64,000 nucleotides of DNA from NCBI RefSeq assembly GCF_004327355.1, contig NZ_QJUM01000026.1, forward strand, positions 35,626 through 99,625, read 5' to 3'. The DNA comes from Phytopseudomonas dryadis (GTDB lineage Bacteria > Pseudomonadota > Gammaproteobacteria > Pseudomonadales > Pseudomonadaceae). Positions 32,227 to 40,778 of the stretch are shown piece after piece; the first letter of the stretch is position 1, and the number at the start of each line of letters is the position of its first letter. Under the pieces are notes generated by a model. The model was not told the origin of the DNA. It was given only the letters and a program-made list of their open reading frames with translations, and ran no database searches. The translations under genes and the position numbers were made by a program.

Positions 32227-33420
32227 TCAGGCCCGCTTGCCGCCATTGAGGACCGCCAGGGTCAGCAGGCCGGCGACGATTCCCCAGAACGCCGAGCCCA
32301 CGCCGAACAGGGTCATGCCCGAGGCGGTGACCAGGAAGGTGATCAGCGCCGCTTCACGTTCCTGCGCTTCGCTCATGGCCTGGGTCAGACCGCCGATGAT
32401 CGAGGCGAACAGGGCCAGGGCGGCGATGGACAGGATCAGCGCCTTGGGCAGGGCGGCGAACAGGGCGGCGAGGGTGGCGCCGAACAGTCCGGCGATGCCA
32501 TAGAACACGCCGCACCAGACCGCCGCCGTATAACGCTTGCGCGGATCCTCATGGGCCTCGGGGCCGGCGCAGATCGCCGCGCTGATGGCCGCCATATGGA
32601 TGCCGTGGGAGCCGAACGGCGCCAGCAGGATCGAGGCCAGGCCGGTCGTGGTCAGCAGCGGCGAGGCCGGCACGTCGTAGCCGTTGGCGCGCAGCACGGC
32701 CATGCCCGGCAGGTTCTGCGAGGCCATGGCGACGATGAACAGCGGGATGCCGATGCTGATCGCCGCCGCCAGTGAAAAGCTTGGCGTCGTCCATTCGGGT
32801 ATCGCCAGTTGCAGCTCGAAGTGGGAAAAGTTCAGCAGCCCCAGGGTGCCAGCCAGCACGCAGCCGACCAGCAGCGCTGCCAGCACGGCATAGCGGGGGA
32901 GCAGGCGCTTGCCCAGCAGGTAGGCCAGCAGCATGGCGACCACCAGCAGCGGTTGCTGTTCGGCGGCGACGCAGATTTCCAGGGCGATCTTGAACAGTAC
33001 GCCAGCCAGCAACGCCGCGGCGATGGAGCCGGGGATGCGCCGCATCAGGCGGTCGAAACTGCCGGTCAGGCCGATCAGCACGATCAGCGCCGAGGCGAGG
33101 ATATAGGCGCCGATGGCCTCGCCATAGGGCACCCCGGGAAGGCTGCTGATCAGCAGCGCCGCGCCAGGCGTCGACCAGGCGACCATTATCGGGGCGCGGT
33201 AGCGCAGCGACAGGCCGATACAGGTCACCGCCATGCCGATCGACAGCGCCCAGATCCACGAGGAAATCTGCCCGGCGCTCAGGCCCGCCGCCTGGCCGGC
33301 CTGGAACATCAGCACCAGCGAACTGGTGTAGCCGGTGAGCATGCCGATGAAACCGGCCACCACGGCAGACAGCGAGGTATCGGCCAGCGGGCGCAGGCGC
33401 GGACGGCTGCCTTCGAGCAT
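32227..33420 (-). CDS. benE: BenE-family benzoate/proton symporter
   Basis: Seen: 397 residues, about twelve hydrophobic segments. The opening SLSAVVAGFIGMLTGYTSSLVLMFQAGQAAG and the STPGAALLISSL and FGSHGIHMAAISAAICAG segments are typical of BenE (each given here only in part). Known: BenE imports benzoate with protons, though many homologues are of unknown substrate. No ben catabolic genes are near. Its ATG shares one base with the stop of the LysE gene (TGATG), so the two are coupled. Confidence 0.88.
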   Translation of the reverse strand: MLEGSRPRLRPLADTSLSAVVAGFIGMLTGYTSSLVLMFQAGQAAGLSAGQISSWIWALSIGMAVTCIGLSLRYRAPIMVAWSTPGAALLISSLPGVPYGEAIGAYILASALIVLIGLTGSFDRLMRRIPGSIAAALLAGVLFKIALEICVAAEQQPLLVVAMLLAYLLGKRLLPRYAVLAALLVGCVLAGTLGLLNFSHFELQLAIPEWTTPSFSLAAAISIGIPLFIVAMASQNLPGMAVLRANGYDVPASPLLTTTGLASILLAPFGSHGIHMAAISAAICAGPEAHEDPRKRYTAAVWCGVFYGIAGLFGATLAALFAALPKALILSIAALALFASIIGGLTQAMSEAQEREAALITFLVTASGMTLFGVGSAFWGIVAGLLTLAVLNGGKRA

Positions 33421-34034
33421 CACAGCGCTCCTTTCACATCGGCGAAGATCGGGTACAGCGAGGCCACCAGCAGCAACGCCATGCCGATATTGAAGGCGCG
33501 CAACACACGGGGATGGCGCAGCCAGTTGCGCAGCAGCGTGCCGGCGACCGTCCACAGGCCGACGCTGGGGCAGTTGACCAGGGCGAACAGGGCGGCGATC
33601 AACAGGACGTTGACCAGGAAGTTCTCCTGCGGGGTATAGGTGGTGATGGCGCCGATGGCCATCACCCAGGCCTTGGGATTGACCCATTGGAAGGCCGCGG
33701 CCTGCAGGAAACCGAACGGTTTGCCGCGCTCGCCGCCACGGCTGTCGGGCGCTCCGGCATTGGCGATCTTCCAGGCCAGGTACAGCAGGTAGGCCGCGCC
33801 CAGGTAGCGCAGCAGGGTATACAGCGCCGGCCACTGTTCGAACAGCTGGCCGAGGCCGAAGCCCACCGCCATCACCAGTACCATGAAGCCCAGGCTGATG
33901 CCGAGCATATGCGGCACGCTGCGGCGCAGGCCGAAGTTCACCCCGGAGGCGAGCAGCATCATGTTGTTGGGGCCCGGGGTCACCGAGGTGACGAAGGCAA
34001 AGGCGACGAAGGCGATCAGCAGTTCCAGGGTCAT
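33420..34034 (-). CDS. LysE/RhtB-family amino-acid exporter
   Basis: Seen: 204 residues from ATG 34034, six hydrophobic segments and the hallmark VTSVTPGPNNMMLLASGVNFG near the N-terminus, followed by GISLGF. Known: the family exports amino acids or homoserine lactones. It heads a two-gene unit with benE and may be co-regulated with the MarR gene upstream (gap of 96 bases). In-frame starts further upstream (34115) lack the family pattern. Confidence 0.9.
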   Translation of the reverse strand: MTLELLIAFVAFAFVTSVTPGPNNMMLLASGVNFGLRRSVPHMLGISLGFMVLVMAVGFGLGQLFEQWPALYTLLRYLGAAYLLYLAWKIANAGAPDSRGGERGKPFGFLQAAAFQWVNPKAWVMAIGAITTYTPQENFLVNVLLIAALFALVNCPSVGLWTVAGTLLRNWLRHPRVLRAFNIGMALLLVASLYPIFADVKGAL

Positions 34035-34130
34035 GGCGAATTCTCGTGGTTGAGCTGCCACGATAAGGGCTGCCAGTGCGGCCGTCGCGATACAGCGGCC
34101 GCTATAAGCAGCCATACAGTCGTGCGCGGA

Positions 34131-34577
34131 TCACTCAGGCGCGCGACCTGTACCGCTCAGCGCCTTGTTCACCGCCAGCCAGCCATCGACCGCGTGCTTG
34201 CCGCTTTCGTCGAAGGCCCGTTGCAGCAGCTTGACCTGCTCGCGGCGCAGGGCGCGCTCGAGGTTGGCACCCTCGGCGGTCAGGCCGAGCAGGCGCTTGC
34301 GCTTGTCATCCTCGGCGGTGACGCTCTGCGCCAGGTGCATCTCCAGCAACTGGCGCAGGGGGATGCTCAGCGCCTGCTTGCTCACGCCCAGGTAGGCGAG
34401 CAGTTCCTTGACGCTCAGGCCCGGGTGACGGGCGATGAAGAACAGGATGCGCTGGTGTACCCGCGACAGCCCGCGGCGCGCCAGCATTTCGTCGGCCTTG
34501 GCGGTGAACGCCTGGTAACCGAAGAAGAAGGCTTCCATGGCCGCCTGCTGGGCGGCCGAATTTTTAAGGTCAATCAT
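34131..34577 (-). CDS. MarR-family regulator
   Basis: Seen: 148 residues from ATG 34577. Winged helix with RVHQRILFFIARHPGLSVKELLAYLGVSKQALS and the wing TAEDDKRKRLLGLTAEG (each partly quoted). Known: MarR proteins are dimeric repressors that bind dyads of about 15-20 bases near their own promoter and release on ligand binding. Two identical-type dyads lie in the 81-base gap it shares with the divergent aminotransferase gene, one of them covering this start codon. It probably controls both directions. Confidence 0.92.
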   Translation of the reverse strand: MIDLKNSAAQQAAMEAFFFGYQAFTAKADEMLARRGLSRVHQRILFFIARHPGLSVKELLAYLGVSKQALSIPLRQLLEMHLAQSVTAEDDKRKRLLGLTAEGANLERALRREQVKLLQRAFDESGKHAVDGWLAVNKALSGTGRAPE

Positions 34578-34583
34578 ATTGAC
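34569..34583. promoter_or_regulatory. MarR operator candidate 1 (overlaps marR start)
   Basis: Seen: GTCAA-TCATA-TTGAC, perfect 5-base arms, spanning the marR ATG. Same arms and spacer length as the site at 34611, with centres 42 bases apart (about four helical turns). Confidence 0.68.
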
Positions 34584-34610
34584 GTATATGTCCCGGGCGT
34601 CGTACTTTCG

Positions 34611-34625
34611 GTCAAGTAGTTTGAC
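34611..34625. promoter_or_regulatory. MarR operator candidate 2
   Basis: Seen: GTCAA-GTAGT-TTGAC in the gap between marR and the aminotransferase gene, flanked on both sides by CGTACTTT direct repeats (34601, 34625). Position fits repression of the rightward promoter. Confidence 0.68.
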
Positions 34626-34658
34626 GTACTTTATCCGACTTATCATCCGGTGACCTGC

Positions 34659-35825
34659 ATGGCCTTCTCCGAACGCGTTGCCCGCCTGAAAAGCTCCCTG
34701 ATCCGTGAGATCCTCGCCGCGGCGCAGCGCCCGGAGGTGATGTCCTTCGCCGGTGGCCTGCCGGCCGAGGAGATGCTGCCCACGCTCGACTGGTCGCAGA
34801 TGCCCGGCGCCCTGGGCCAGTACGGCATGAGCGAGGGCGAGCCGGCCCTGCGCGAAGTCATCGCCGCCGAGGCGCGCGCCCTGGGCGTACCCTGCGAGGC
34901 CAGCCAGGTGCTGATCGTCAGCGGTTCGCAGCAGACCCTCGACCTGGCCAGCAAGCTGTTCATCGATCCGGGCACCAAGGTGCTGCTCGAAGCGCCGACC
35001 TACCTGGCGGCGCTGCAGGCATTCCAGCTGTTCGGCGCCGACTGCGTGGGCGTGCCGCAGGAGGCCGATGGACCGCAATTGCAGGCGCTCGAGGAGCAGC
35101 TCGAGCGCCAGCGACCGGCCTTCGCCTACCTGATCCCGACCTTTCAGAATCCGTCGGCGGTGCGCTACAGCGAAGCCAAGCGCGATGCGGTGGCGGCCTT
35201 GCTGGATCGTTACCAGGTGACCCTGATCGAGGATGAGCCCTACCGCGAGCTGGTGTTCGATGCTGGCAGCGCCACGCCCATCGTCGGCCGTCTGCGCAAG
35301 GCCAGCTGGATCTACACCGGCACCATTTCCAAGACCCTGCTGCCCGGGCTGCGGGTCGGCTACCTGATCGCCACGCCGGACCTGTATCCCTATCTGCTGC
35401 GCCTCAAGCAGTCGGCGGATCTGCACAGCAACCGCGCGGGGCAGTGGCAGGCCCTGCAGTGGCTGGGCAGCGACCGCTACCGCGAGCATCTGGCCGAGCT
35501 GCGCGATTTCTACCGGCTGCGCCGTGATGCCATGCAGGCCGCGCTGGTCGAGCATTTCAGCGACCTGGCCGACTGGCAGGTGCCTCAGGGCGGGCTGTTC
35601 TTCTGGCTGCGCCTGAAGCAGCCCCAGGACACCCGCCTGCTGCTCGACGCCGCCCTGGCGCAGAACGTGGCATTCATGCCGGGCGAACCCTTTTTCATCG
35701 ACCCGGATCGGCAACCGGGTTATCTGCGGCTGAATTTCAGCCATGTGGCACCGGAGCGTCTGGGGGAAGGGCTGCGCCGGCTGGCCGGCATCGTTCGCCA
35801 GGGACTGGCCGCCGATGCGGCGTGA
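34659..35825 (+). CDS. PLP-dependent aminotransferase, class I/II (2-aminoadipate transaminase-like)
   Basis: Seen: 388 residues from ATG 34659. Fold type I features: AGGLPAEEMLP, VSGSQQTLDLASKLF, PTFQNPSAVRYS, the Asp/Tyr segment LIEDEPYRELVF, and the PLP lysine in YTGTISKTLLPGLRVGYL. Known: this subgroup (LysN/MocR-related) transaminates 2-aminoadipate, aromatic or branched amino acids. Divergent from marR with shared operators. The downstream GST gene follows by 40 bases and is probably in the same transcript. Substrate unknown. Confidence 0.9.
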   Translation: MAFSERVARLKSSLIREILAAAQRPEVMSFAGGLPAEEMLPTLDWSQMPGALGQYGMSEGEPALREVIAAEARALGVPCEASQVLIVSGSQQTLDLASKLFIDPGTKVLLEAPTYLAALQAFQLFGADCVGVPQEADGPQLQALEEQLERQRPAFAYLIPTFQNPSAVRYSEAKRDAVAALLDRYQVTLIEDEPYRELVFDAGSATPIVGRLRKASWIYTGTISKTLLPGLRVGYLIATPDLYPYLLRLKQSADLHSNRAGQWQALQWLGSDRYREHLAELRDFYRLRRDAMQAALVEHFSDLADWQVPQGGLFFWLRLKQPQDTRLLLDAALAQNVAFMPGEPFFIDPDRQPGYLRLNFSHVAPERLGEGLRRLAGIVRQGLAADAA

Positions 35826-35865
35826 GCATCGAACGCCCGCTGGCGGGCAACTTGAGGAGGCGAAC

Positions 35866-36468
35866 ATGTACAAGGTGTATGGCGATTACCGCTCGGGCAA
35901 CTGCTACAAGGTCAAACTGATGCTGACCCTGCTCGGCAAACCCTATGACTGGGTGCCGGTGGACATCTTCAAGGGCGAGACCCGCAGTGCCGAGTTCCTG
36001 GCGATGAACCCCAACGGCAGGATTCCCGTGCTGGAGCTGGAGGACGGCAGCTACCTCTGGGAGTCCAACGCCATTCTCAACTTCCTCGCCGACGGCAGCG
36101 AATTCCTGCCGACCGAGCCGCGGCTGCGCACCCAGGTGCTGCAGTGGCAGTTCTTCGAGCAGTACAGCCATGAGCCCTACATCGCCGTGGCGCGCCGCAT
36201 CCAGTGGCTGGAAGGCATGCCGGCCGAGCGTCGGGAAGAGTACCAGGTGTGCCAGATTCGCGGGCACAAGGCCCTCAAGGTCATGGAGCAGCAGCTGCAG
36301 CGCACGCCCTACCTGGTGGGCGACAGCTACTCCATCGCCGATATCGCCCTGTACGCCTACACCCACGTGGCCCACGAGGGCGGCTTCGACCTCGGCGCCT
36401 ACCCGGCGGTCAATGCCTGGCTGGCCCGGATCGCCAGCCATCCGCGGCACGTGACCATGTTGGGCTGA
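35866..36468 (+). CDS. Glutathione S-transferase
   Basis: Seen: 200 residues, thioredoxin-like N-terminal domain with YRSGNCYKVKLMLTLLGK and the cis-Pro/glutathione segment GRIPVLELEDGSYLWESNAI, then a helical domain with YSIADIALYAYTHVA. GAGGAGG precedes ATG 35866. Known: this beta/Nu-like bacterial class uses Ser or Cys near the N-terminus (here SGNCY) for glutathione chemistry. Position after the aminotransferase suggests the same MarR-controlled unit. Confidence 0.9.
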   Translation: MYKVYGDYRSGNCYKVKLMLTLLGKPYDWVPVDIFKGETRSAEFLAMNPNGRIPVLELEDGSYLWESNAILNFLADGSEFLPTEPRLRTQVLQWQFFEQYSHEPYIAVARRIQWLEGMPAERREEYQVCQIRGHKALKVMEQQLQRTPYLVGDSYSIADIALYAYTHVAHEGGFDLGAYPAVNAWLARIASHPRHVTMLG

Positions 36469-36485
36469 TGGCACCATCCGCTCTT

Positions 36486-36715
36486 GTAGCCTGGCGTAGA
36501 GCGCAGCGAAATCCGGGGACGCGCGAGACCGCTCCCTGCACATCGCTGCGCTCAGTGGCAGGCTACAAATGGTCCGCAAAAGTCGATTCGCCAGGCTCTG
36601 TAGGAGCCGCGCCCCCGCGGCGAATCGTGGCCATACCGCGATGTTTGCAGCATGGCCGCCATCGCATCGCGCCGAGGTCGGCGCTCCTACACGGGCGGCG
36701 GGTTGCCGCTCTCCA
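36486..36715. repeat. Two repeats after the GST gene
   Basis: Seen: 36486-36566 begins GTAGCCTGGCGTAGAGCGCA and ends with the inverse AGGCTAC; 36600-36690 is a REPIN from GTAGGAGCCGCGCCCCC to GGCGCTCCTAC. The following bases (36691-36715) match, inverted, the sequence at 51063-51088 next to another REP array. No gene in 36469-36785. Confidence 0.75.
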
Positions 36716-36785
36716 GTCGCGCCCCTGTTGCTACAAAAACCTTATCTGATCGGCATCAGGCTCCCAGGGCGCGGTAACTGGCCGG

Positions 36786-39224
36786 TTACTTGCGCAGCAG
36801 GCGCAGGCCGTTGAGCACCACCAGCAGGCTGACGCCCATATCGGCGAACACCGCCATCCACATGGTGGCGTGGCCGGCGAGGGTGACCACCAGGAAGATC
36901 GCCTTGATCCCCAGGGCCAGGGCGATGTTCTGCTTGAGGATCGCCGCGGTCTGCCGCGACAGGCGGATGAACGCCGGAATCTTGCGCAGATCGTCGTCCA
37001 TGATCGCCACGTCGGCGGTTTCGATGGCGGTATCGGTGCCGATGGCGGCCATGGCGAAGCCGATATCGGCGCGAGCCAGGGCCGGGGCGTCATTGATGCC
37101 GTCGCCGACCATGCCGACCCGGCCTGGCTGGCCGAGCAGGCCTTCGACCGCCGCCAGCTTGTCGGCCGGCAACAGGTCGCCGCGGGCCTCGTCGATGCCT
37201 ACCTGGGCGGCGATGGCCTGTGCGGTGTGCGGGTTGTCGCCGGTCAGCATCAGGGTCTTGACGCCCATGGCGTGCAGCGCGGCGATGGCTTCGCGGCTAC
37301 TGGGCTTGAGCGTGTCGGCCACGGCGAACAGGGCCAGGGCGCGCTGCTCGTCGCTGAGCAGGATCACCGTCTTGCCCTCACGCTCGAGTTGGTCGAGCTG
37401 CACCTCGATTTCAGTCGAGCACAGGCCCAGTTCTTCCAGCAGGCGATGATTGCCCAACTGGTAGCGCTGGCCGGCGATCAGGCCGCGCACGCCGCGCCCC
37501 GGCAATGCCTCGAAGTCCTGGACCTCGCGCAGGCTGACGCCTTGCTCCTGCGCCGCCTTGGCCACCGCCTGGGACACCGGGTGATCCGAGCGCTGGGCGA
37601 GGCTGGCGGCCAGCGTCCGATACAGGCCCGGTTCGGCCGTCAGCAGGTCGCGATGATCGGTCTGTACCGGCTTGCCGTGGGTGAGGGTGCCGGTCTTGTC
37701 CAGCGCCAGGTGGGTGAGGTGGCGGCCGTTCTCCAGGTACACCCCGCCCTTGACCAGAATGCCCTTGCGCGCCGCCGCCGCCAGGCCGCTGACGATGCTC
37801 ACCGGCGTGGAGATCACCAGGGCGCAGGGGCAGGCGACCACCAGCAACACCAGCGCGCGGTAGACCCATTCGTACCAGCCGCCACCGAACAGCAGGGGCG
37901 GCACCACGGCCACGGCCAGGGAGAGCAGGAACACCAGCGGCGTGTAGATGCGCGCGAAGCGGTCGACGAAGCGCTGGGTCGGTGCCCGCGCGCCCTGGGC
38001 CTCTTCCACCGCCCTGATGATGCGCGCCAGAGCGCTGTTGCCGGCAGCCGCGGTCACCCGGTAGTCGAGGGCGCCGGCCTGGTTGATGGTGCCGGCGAAC
38101 AGCGGGTCGCCAGGGTGCTTTTCCACGGGCAGGCTTTCGCCGGTGATCGGTGCCTGATCGACCGTCGAGTTGCCTTCGAGCACCTCGCCATCCAGGCCGA
38201 TGCGTTCGCCCGGGCGCAGCCGGACCAGGCTGCCGATGGCGACCTCGGTGACCGCCAGGGTCCGCCAGCTGCCGTCGGTCTGGCGCACACTGGCCTGTTC
38301 CGGGGTCAGCGCCATCAGCCCGCGGATGGCGTCGCGCGCGCGATCCAGGGATTTCGCCTCGATCCGTTCGGCGATGGCGAACAGCACCATGACCATGGCC
38401 GCTTCGGGCCACTGGCCGATGAGGATGGCGCCGGTCACGGCGATGCTCATCAGCGCGTTGATGTTCAGGTTGAGGTTCTTCAGGGCGATCCAGCCCTTTT
38501 TATAGACCTCCAGCCCCGACGCCAGCACGGCGCCCAGGGCCATGAGCGCGACCACCCACTCGGGGGCGCTGTCGGTGAAATGCACCAGCTCGGCCATGAA
38601 CGCGGCCACGCCGGCGGCAATCAGGCGCCAGGGCGGCCCGGACTTGTCGGGCTCATCGGCGGCGGGCGGGGTGTCGCTATCCTGCAACTGCGGGGTGAAA
38701 CCCAGCTCGCGTATGCCTTGCAGGGCCGGCGCCAGGCCATCCTCGGTATGGCGAATGGTCAGCACGCGCTGCAGCAGATTGAAATGCAGGGCCTGCACGC
38801 CAGGCTGGCGTGACAGCCTGTCGCTGATCAGGCGTTCTTCGGTCGGGCAGTCCATCTGCTCGATGCGGATGCGGGTTTCGCCGCCCAGCGTCCGCGCCGT
38901 CATGCCCAGGCTGGCAATGGCCTCGACCAGCAGCGGCGCGGCATCGGCCGCGTGCTCGACGTGCAAGGTGCGGTTGAGCAGGTTGAAGCGCATGGCATGC
39001 ACTTGCGGCAGTTCATGCAGCTTGCCGCGGATCAACGCCTCCTCGGTCGGGCAGCACATCTGCTCGATACGCAGGGTGCTATGCTGCCTTGCAGCGACAG
39101 GCGCCGGTTCGGCGATAGTTGTGAGCAGCGGCGTGCCCGGGTCGCAACAGGCGCTCTTGGCCGCGCTGGCGCAGCACGACTCGGCGGGTCGGGGTTTCGG
39201 GGTGTGATCGCAACAGTTGGCCAT
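36786..39224 (-). CDS. cadA: Heavy-metal P1B-type ATPase (Cd/Zn/Pb efflux)
   Basis: Seen: 812 residues from ATG 39224 with GGAG upstream. Cys-rich N-terminus (CCDHTPKPRPAESCCASAAK...), two HMA domains with MCCPTEE (about 58) and MDCPTEE (about 125), six to eight membrane helices, TGES actuator, the metal-binding ACPCAL, phosphorylation site DKTGTLTHG, SDHP and GDGINDAP. Known: CadA/ZntA pumps expel Zn, Cd and Pb. The divergent cadR gene and a MerR-type promoter (39260-39283) show metal-induced control. A long run of Cys and His before the first HMA may be a metal-sponge. Confidence 0.95.
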   Translation of the reverse strand: MANCCDHTPKPRPAESCCASAAKSACCDPGTPLLTTIAEPAPVAARQHSTLRIEQMCCPTEEALIRGKLHELPQVHAMRFNLLNRTLHVEHAADAAPLLVEAIASLGMTARTLGGETRIRIEQMDCPTEERLISDRLSRQPGVQALHFNLLQRVLTIRHTEDGLAPALQGIRELGFTPQLQDSDTPPAADEPDKSGPPWRLIAAGVAAFMAELVHFTDSAPEWVVALMALGAVLASGLEVYKKGWIALKNLNLNINALMSIAVTGAILIGQWPEAAMVMVLFAIAERIEAKSLDRARDAIRGLMALTPEQASVRQTDGSWRTLAVTEVAIGSLVRLRPGERIGLDGEVLEGNSTVDQAPITGESLPVEKHPGDPLFAGTINQAGALDYRVTAAAGNSALARIIRAVEEAQGARAPTQRFVDRFARIYTPLVFLLSLAVAVVPPLLFGGGWYEWVYRALVLLVVACPCALVISTPVSIVSGLAAAARKGILVKGGVYLENGRHLTHLALDKTGTLTHGKPVQTDHRDLLTAEPGLYRTLAASLAQRSDHPVSQAVAKAAQEQGVSLREVQDFEALPGRGVRGLIAGQRYQLGNHRLLEELGLCSTEIEVQLDQLEREGKTVILLSDEQRALALFAVADTLKPSSREAIAALHAMGVKTLMLTGDNPHTAQAIAAQVGIDEARGDLLPADKLAAVEGLLGQPGRVGMVGDGINDAPALARADIGFAMAAIGTDTAIETADVAIMDDDLRKIPAFIRLSRQTAAILKQNIALALGIKAIFLVVTLAGHATMWMAVFADMGVSLLVVLNGLRLLRK

Positions 39225-39259
39225 GAGCGGATCTCCATATGAGCTGTTGCAGAGTGAAC

Positions 39260-39283
39260 ACCCTGTAGCCACTATAGGGTCAA
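39260..39283 (-). promoter_or_regulatory. MerR-family (CadR/ZntR) promoter of cadA
   Basis: Seen on the minus strand: -35 TTGACC followed by the dyad ACCCTATAGTGGCTACAGGGT in an over-long spacer, then a TGTTCACTCT -10 region. Known: ZntR/CadR bind such dyads and untwist the spacer when metal is bound. The match to TTGACTCT...AGAGTG-type sites is strong. Confidence 0.85.
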
Positions 39284-39285
39284 GG

Positions 39286-39481
39286 CCCTGGAGTACCTTT
39301 CCAGGGCAATCGCGCCATGGCGTCATCGTGTGAAATACACTCGATGAAAAGCGCTGGAGGCTGGAAGGCTGAACGAGAAACTGCGTGCTCGGGCTGCTTT
39401 TTTCGGCTCGGGCTCCCCTCCTGCATCGATGCAGTCGTCGGTTCTTCGAGCGCGTAGCACAATTGCCCTGAGTACCTTTCA
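39286..39481. repeat. Direct repeat flanking an insert upstream of cadR
   Basis: Seen: GCCCTGGAGTACCTTTCC at 39286 and GCCCTGAGTACCTTTC at 39466 enclose about 160 bases. The insert holds a CTGCATCGATGCAG palindrome (39422-39435) also found in the 41279 element, and a GCTGGAGGCTGGAAGGCTGAACG segment similar to one near 16553. Inferred: the spacer between the cadA promoter and cadR may have been enlarged by a repeat insertion. Confidence 0.45.
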
Positions 39482-39497
39482 TGGGGGAGGACATGGC

Positions 39498-39944
39498 ATG
39501 AAGATCGGCGAACTGGCGGCACTGACCCACTGTCAGGTGGAAACCATCCGTTACTACGAGCGTGAAGGGCTGCTGCCCGCGCCGCAGCGCAGCGAAGGCA
39601 ATTACCGCCTGTACCGCGCCGAGCATGTCGAGCGCCTGACCTTCATCCGCAACTGCCGCACCCTGGACATGACCCTCGACGAGATCCGCGAACTGCTCAG
39701 CCTGCGTGGTCGGCCGGCCGACAATTGCGAGGCGATCAACGCGCTGATCGACGAGCATATCGAGCACGTCAATGCGCGTATCGCCAGCCTGCAGTCCTTG
39801 CAGGCGCAACTGGTCGAACTGCGCCGCAGTTGCATGGCGGATCGCGACGCGGCCCCCTGCGAGATCATTCGCCAACTCAACACCAGCGACAACCTGCACA
39901 ATGACAACGCTGTCTCCCATGTCGGGCGCAGCCACCAGCACTAG
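39498..39944 (+). CDS. cadR: MerR-family metal-responsive regulator CadR
   Basis: Seen: 148 residues from ATG 39498 with GGGGGAGG upstream. MerR helix-turn-helix MKIGELAALTHCQVETIRYYEREGLLP (in part), dimer helix, metal cysteines in DNCEAIN (about 77) and RRSCMADRDAAPCEII (about 112 and 119), and a His-containing tail ending SHQH. Known: CadR activates cadA in response to Cd or Zn; the histidine tail is typical of the Pseudomonas protein. Divergent from cadA. Confidence 0.94.
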   Translation: MKIGELAALTHCQVETIRYYEREGLLPAPQRSEGNYRLYRAEHVERLTFIRNCRTLDMTLDEIRELLSLRGRPADNCEAINALIDEHIEHVNARIASLQSLQAQLVELRRSCMADRDAAPCEIIRQLNTSDNLHNDNAVSHVGRSHQH

Positions 39945-39978
39945 GGCCGCGTCGATCATGAAATGTCGGACTCCCGTG

Positions 39979-40136
39979 GATACCGTCTTGATCCCTGGCC
40001 AGCAAGAGCCCGTTCGGAATCAGAGTTCGCCAGTAGGAGCGTCGCCCCCGGCGCGATGCGATGGCGGCCATGCTGCAAAAACGCGATATGGCCACGATTC
40101 GCCGCGAGGTCGCGGCTCCCACACGAATGTGGCCAT
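39979..40136. repeat. Compound REPIN, inverted copy of the 31081 element
   Basis: Seen: begins GATACCGTCTTG, contains a REPIN at 40033-40122 (GTAGGAGCGTCGCCCCC to GCGGCTCCCAC) and ends ACACGAATGTGGCCAT. The flanks outside the REPs match the 31081-31239 element. The gap 39945-40312 contains no gene. Confidence 0.75.
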
Positions 40137-40312
40137 GCTGAGCGCTTCTTGCTGAATCCCGTGTAGACCGACATTTGATCGGTGCCGCGACACTAGGCAA
40201 GCCGCAAGTTCCAAGTTGCCGTCTGTCTTCCAGCGCTCTTTCCGGCGCTTTGAACAGGAGGCGAACTGACGCATAATCCCGGCTTCGGCCCTTACTGGTT
40301 CAGTCGTAGCCC

Positions 40313-40693
40313 ATGGCTTCCCGTTCCCTGCGTGTCCTGCTGCTCTGCATGCTGGTGCTGGCCTTGCCCGCCCAGGGCGTGGCGGCCGTTGCCATGCAGC
40401 TGAGCATGGCGTTGGCCGCGACCGCGGCTAGCGACCAGGCCATGCATGGGCCGCTGGCCGAGCTGGCCTGTGCCGAAGGCATCGGGCACCCTGCGCAGGC
40501 CATGGATCATCCAGCCCCTGGCCATGCCGGCTGCGGCCTGTGCGCCTTCTGCGTCGGCGCAGTGGCGTTCGATGCCGGTCTGGCCGCGCCTTCGCCCCTG
40601 TCTTCCAGCCTGGCAGGTGGCGCCTGGCAGCGGCACTTCAGTGGCCATATCGGCGACACACCGGATCGTCCTCCTCGTCGTTTCCTCGTCTGA
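40313..40693 (+). CDS. Cys/His-containing secreted protein, DUF2946-like
   Basis: Seen: 126 residues with an N-terminal signal peptide (LRVLLLCMLVLALPAQGVAA), then a His/Met-bearing middle (QAMDHPAPGHAG) and the CGLCAFCVGA cysteine cluster followed by a helix. Known: DUF2946-type proteins often sit beside copper-related genes and have a CxxC-type cluster. Inferred: periplasmic metal (copper) binding. It lies 85 bases before the cupredoxin gene on the same strand, consistent with a shared transcript. The family call is by motif style only. Confidence 0.6.
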   Translation: MASRSLRVLLLCMLVLALPAQGVAAVAMQLSMALAATAASDQAMHGPLAELACAEGIGHPAQAMDHPAPGHAGCGLCAFCVGAVAFDAGLAAPSPLSSSLAGGAWQRHFSGHIGDTPDRPPRRFLV

Positions 40694-40778
40694 TTTTCTT
40701 CTTTTTTCGCCGCTCGACAGCCGAGCGACCTGCTGCGTGCCCGAGTACGCAGAACGACGATTTATCGAGGTGACAACG

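Noticed and set aside
36870..38813. Long plus-strand frame opposite cadA
   Set aside because: Mirror of a GC-rich coding sequence; low-complexity product, no ribosome site, no family resemblance.
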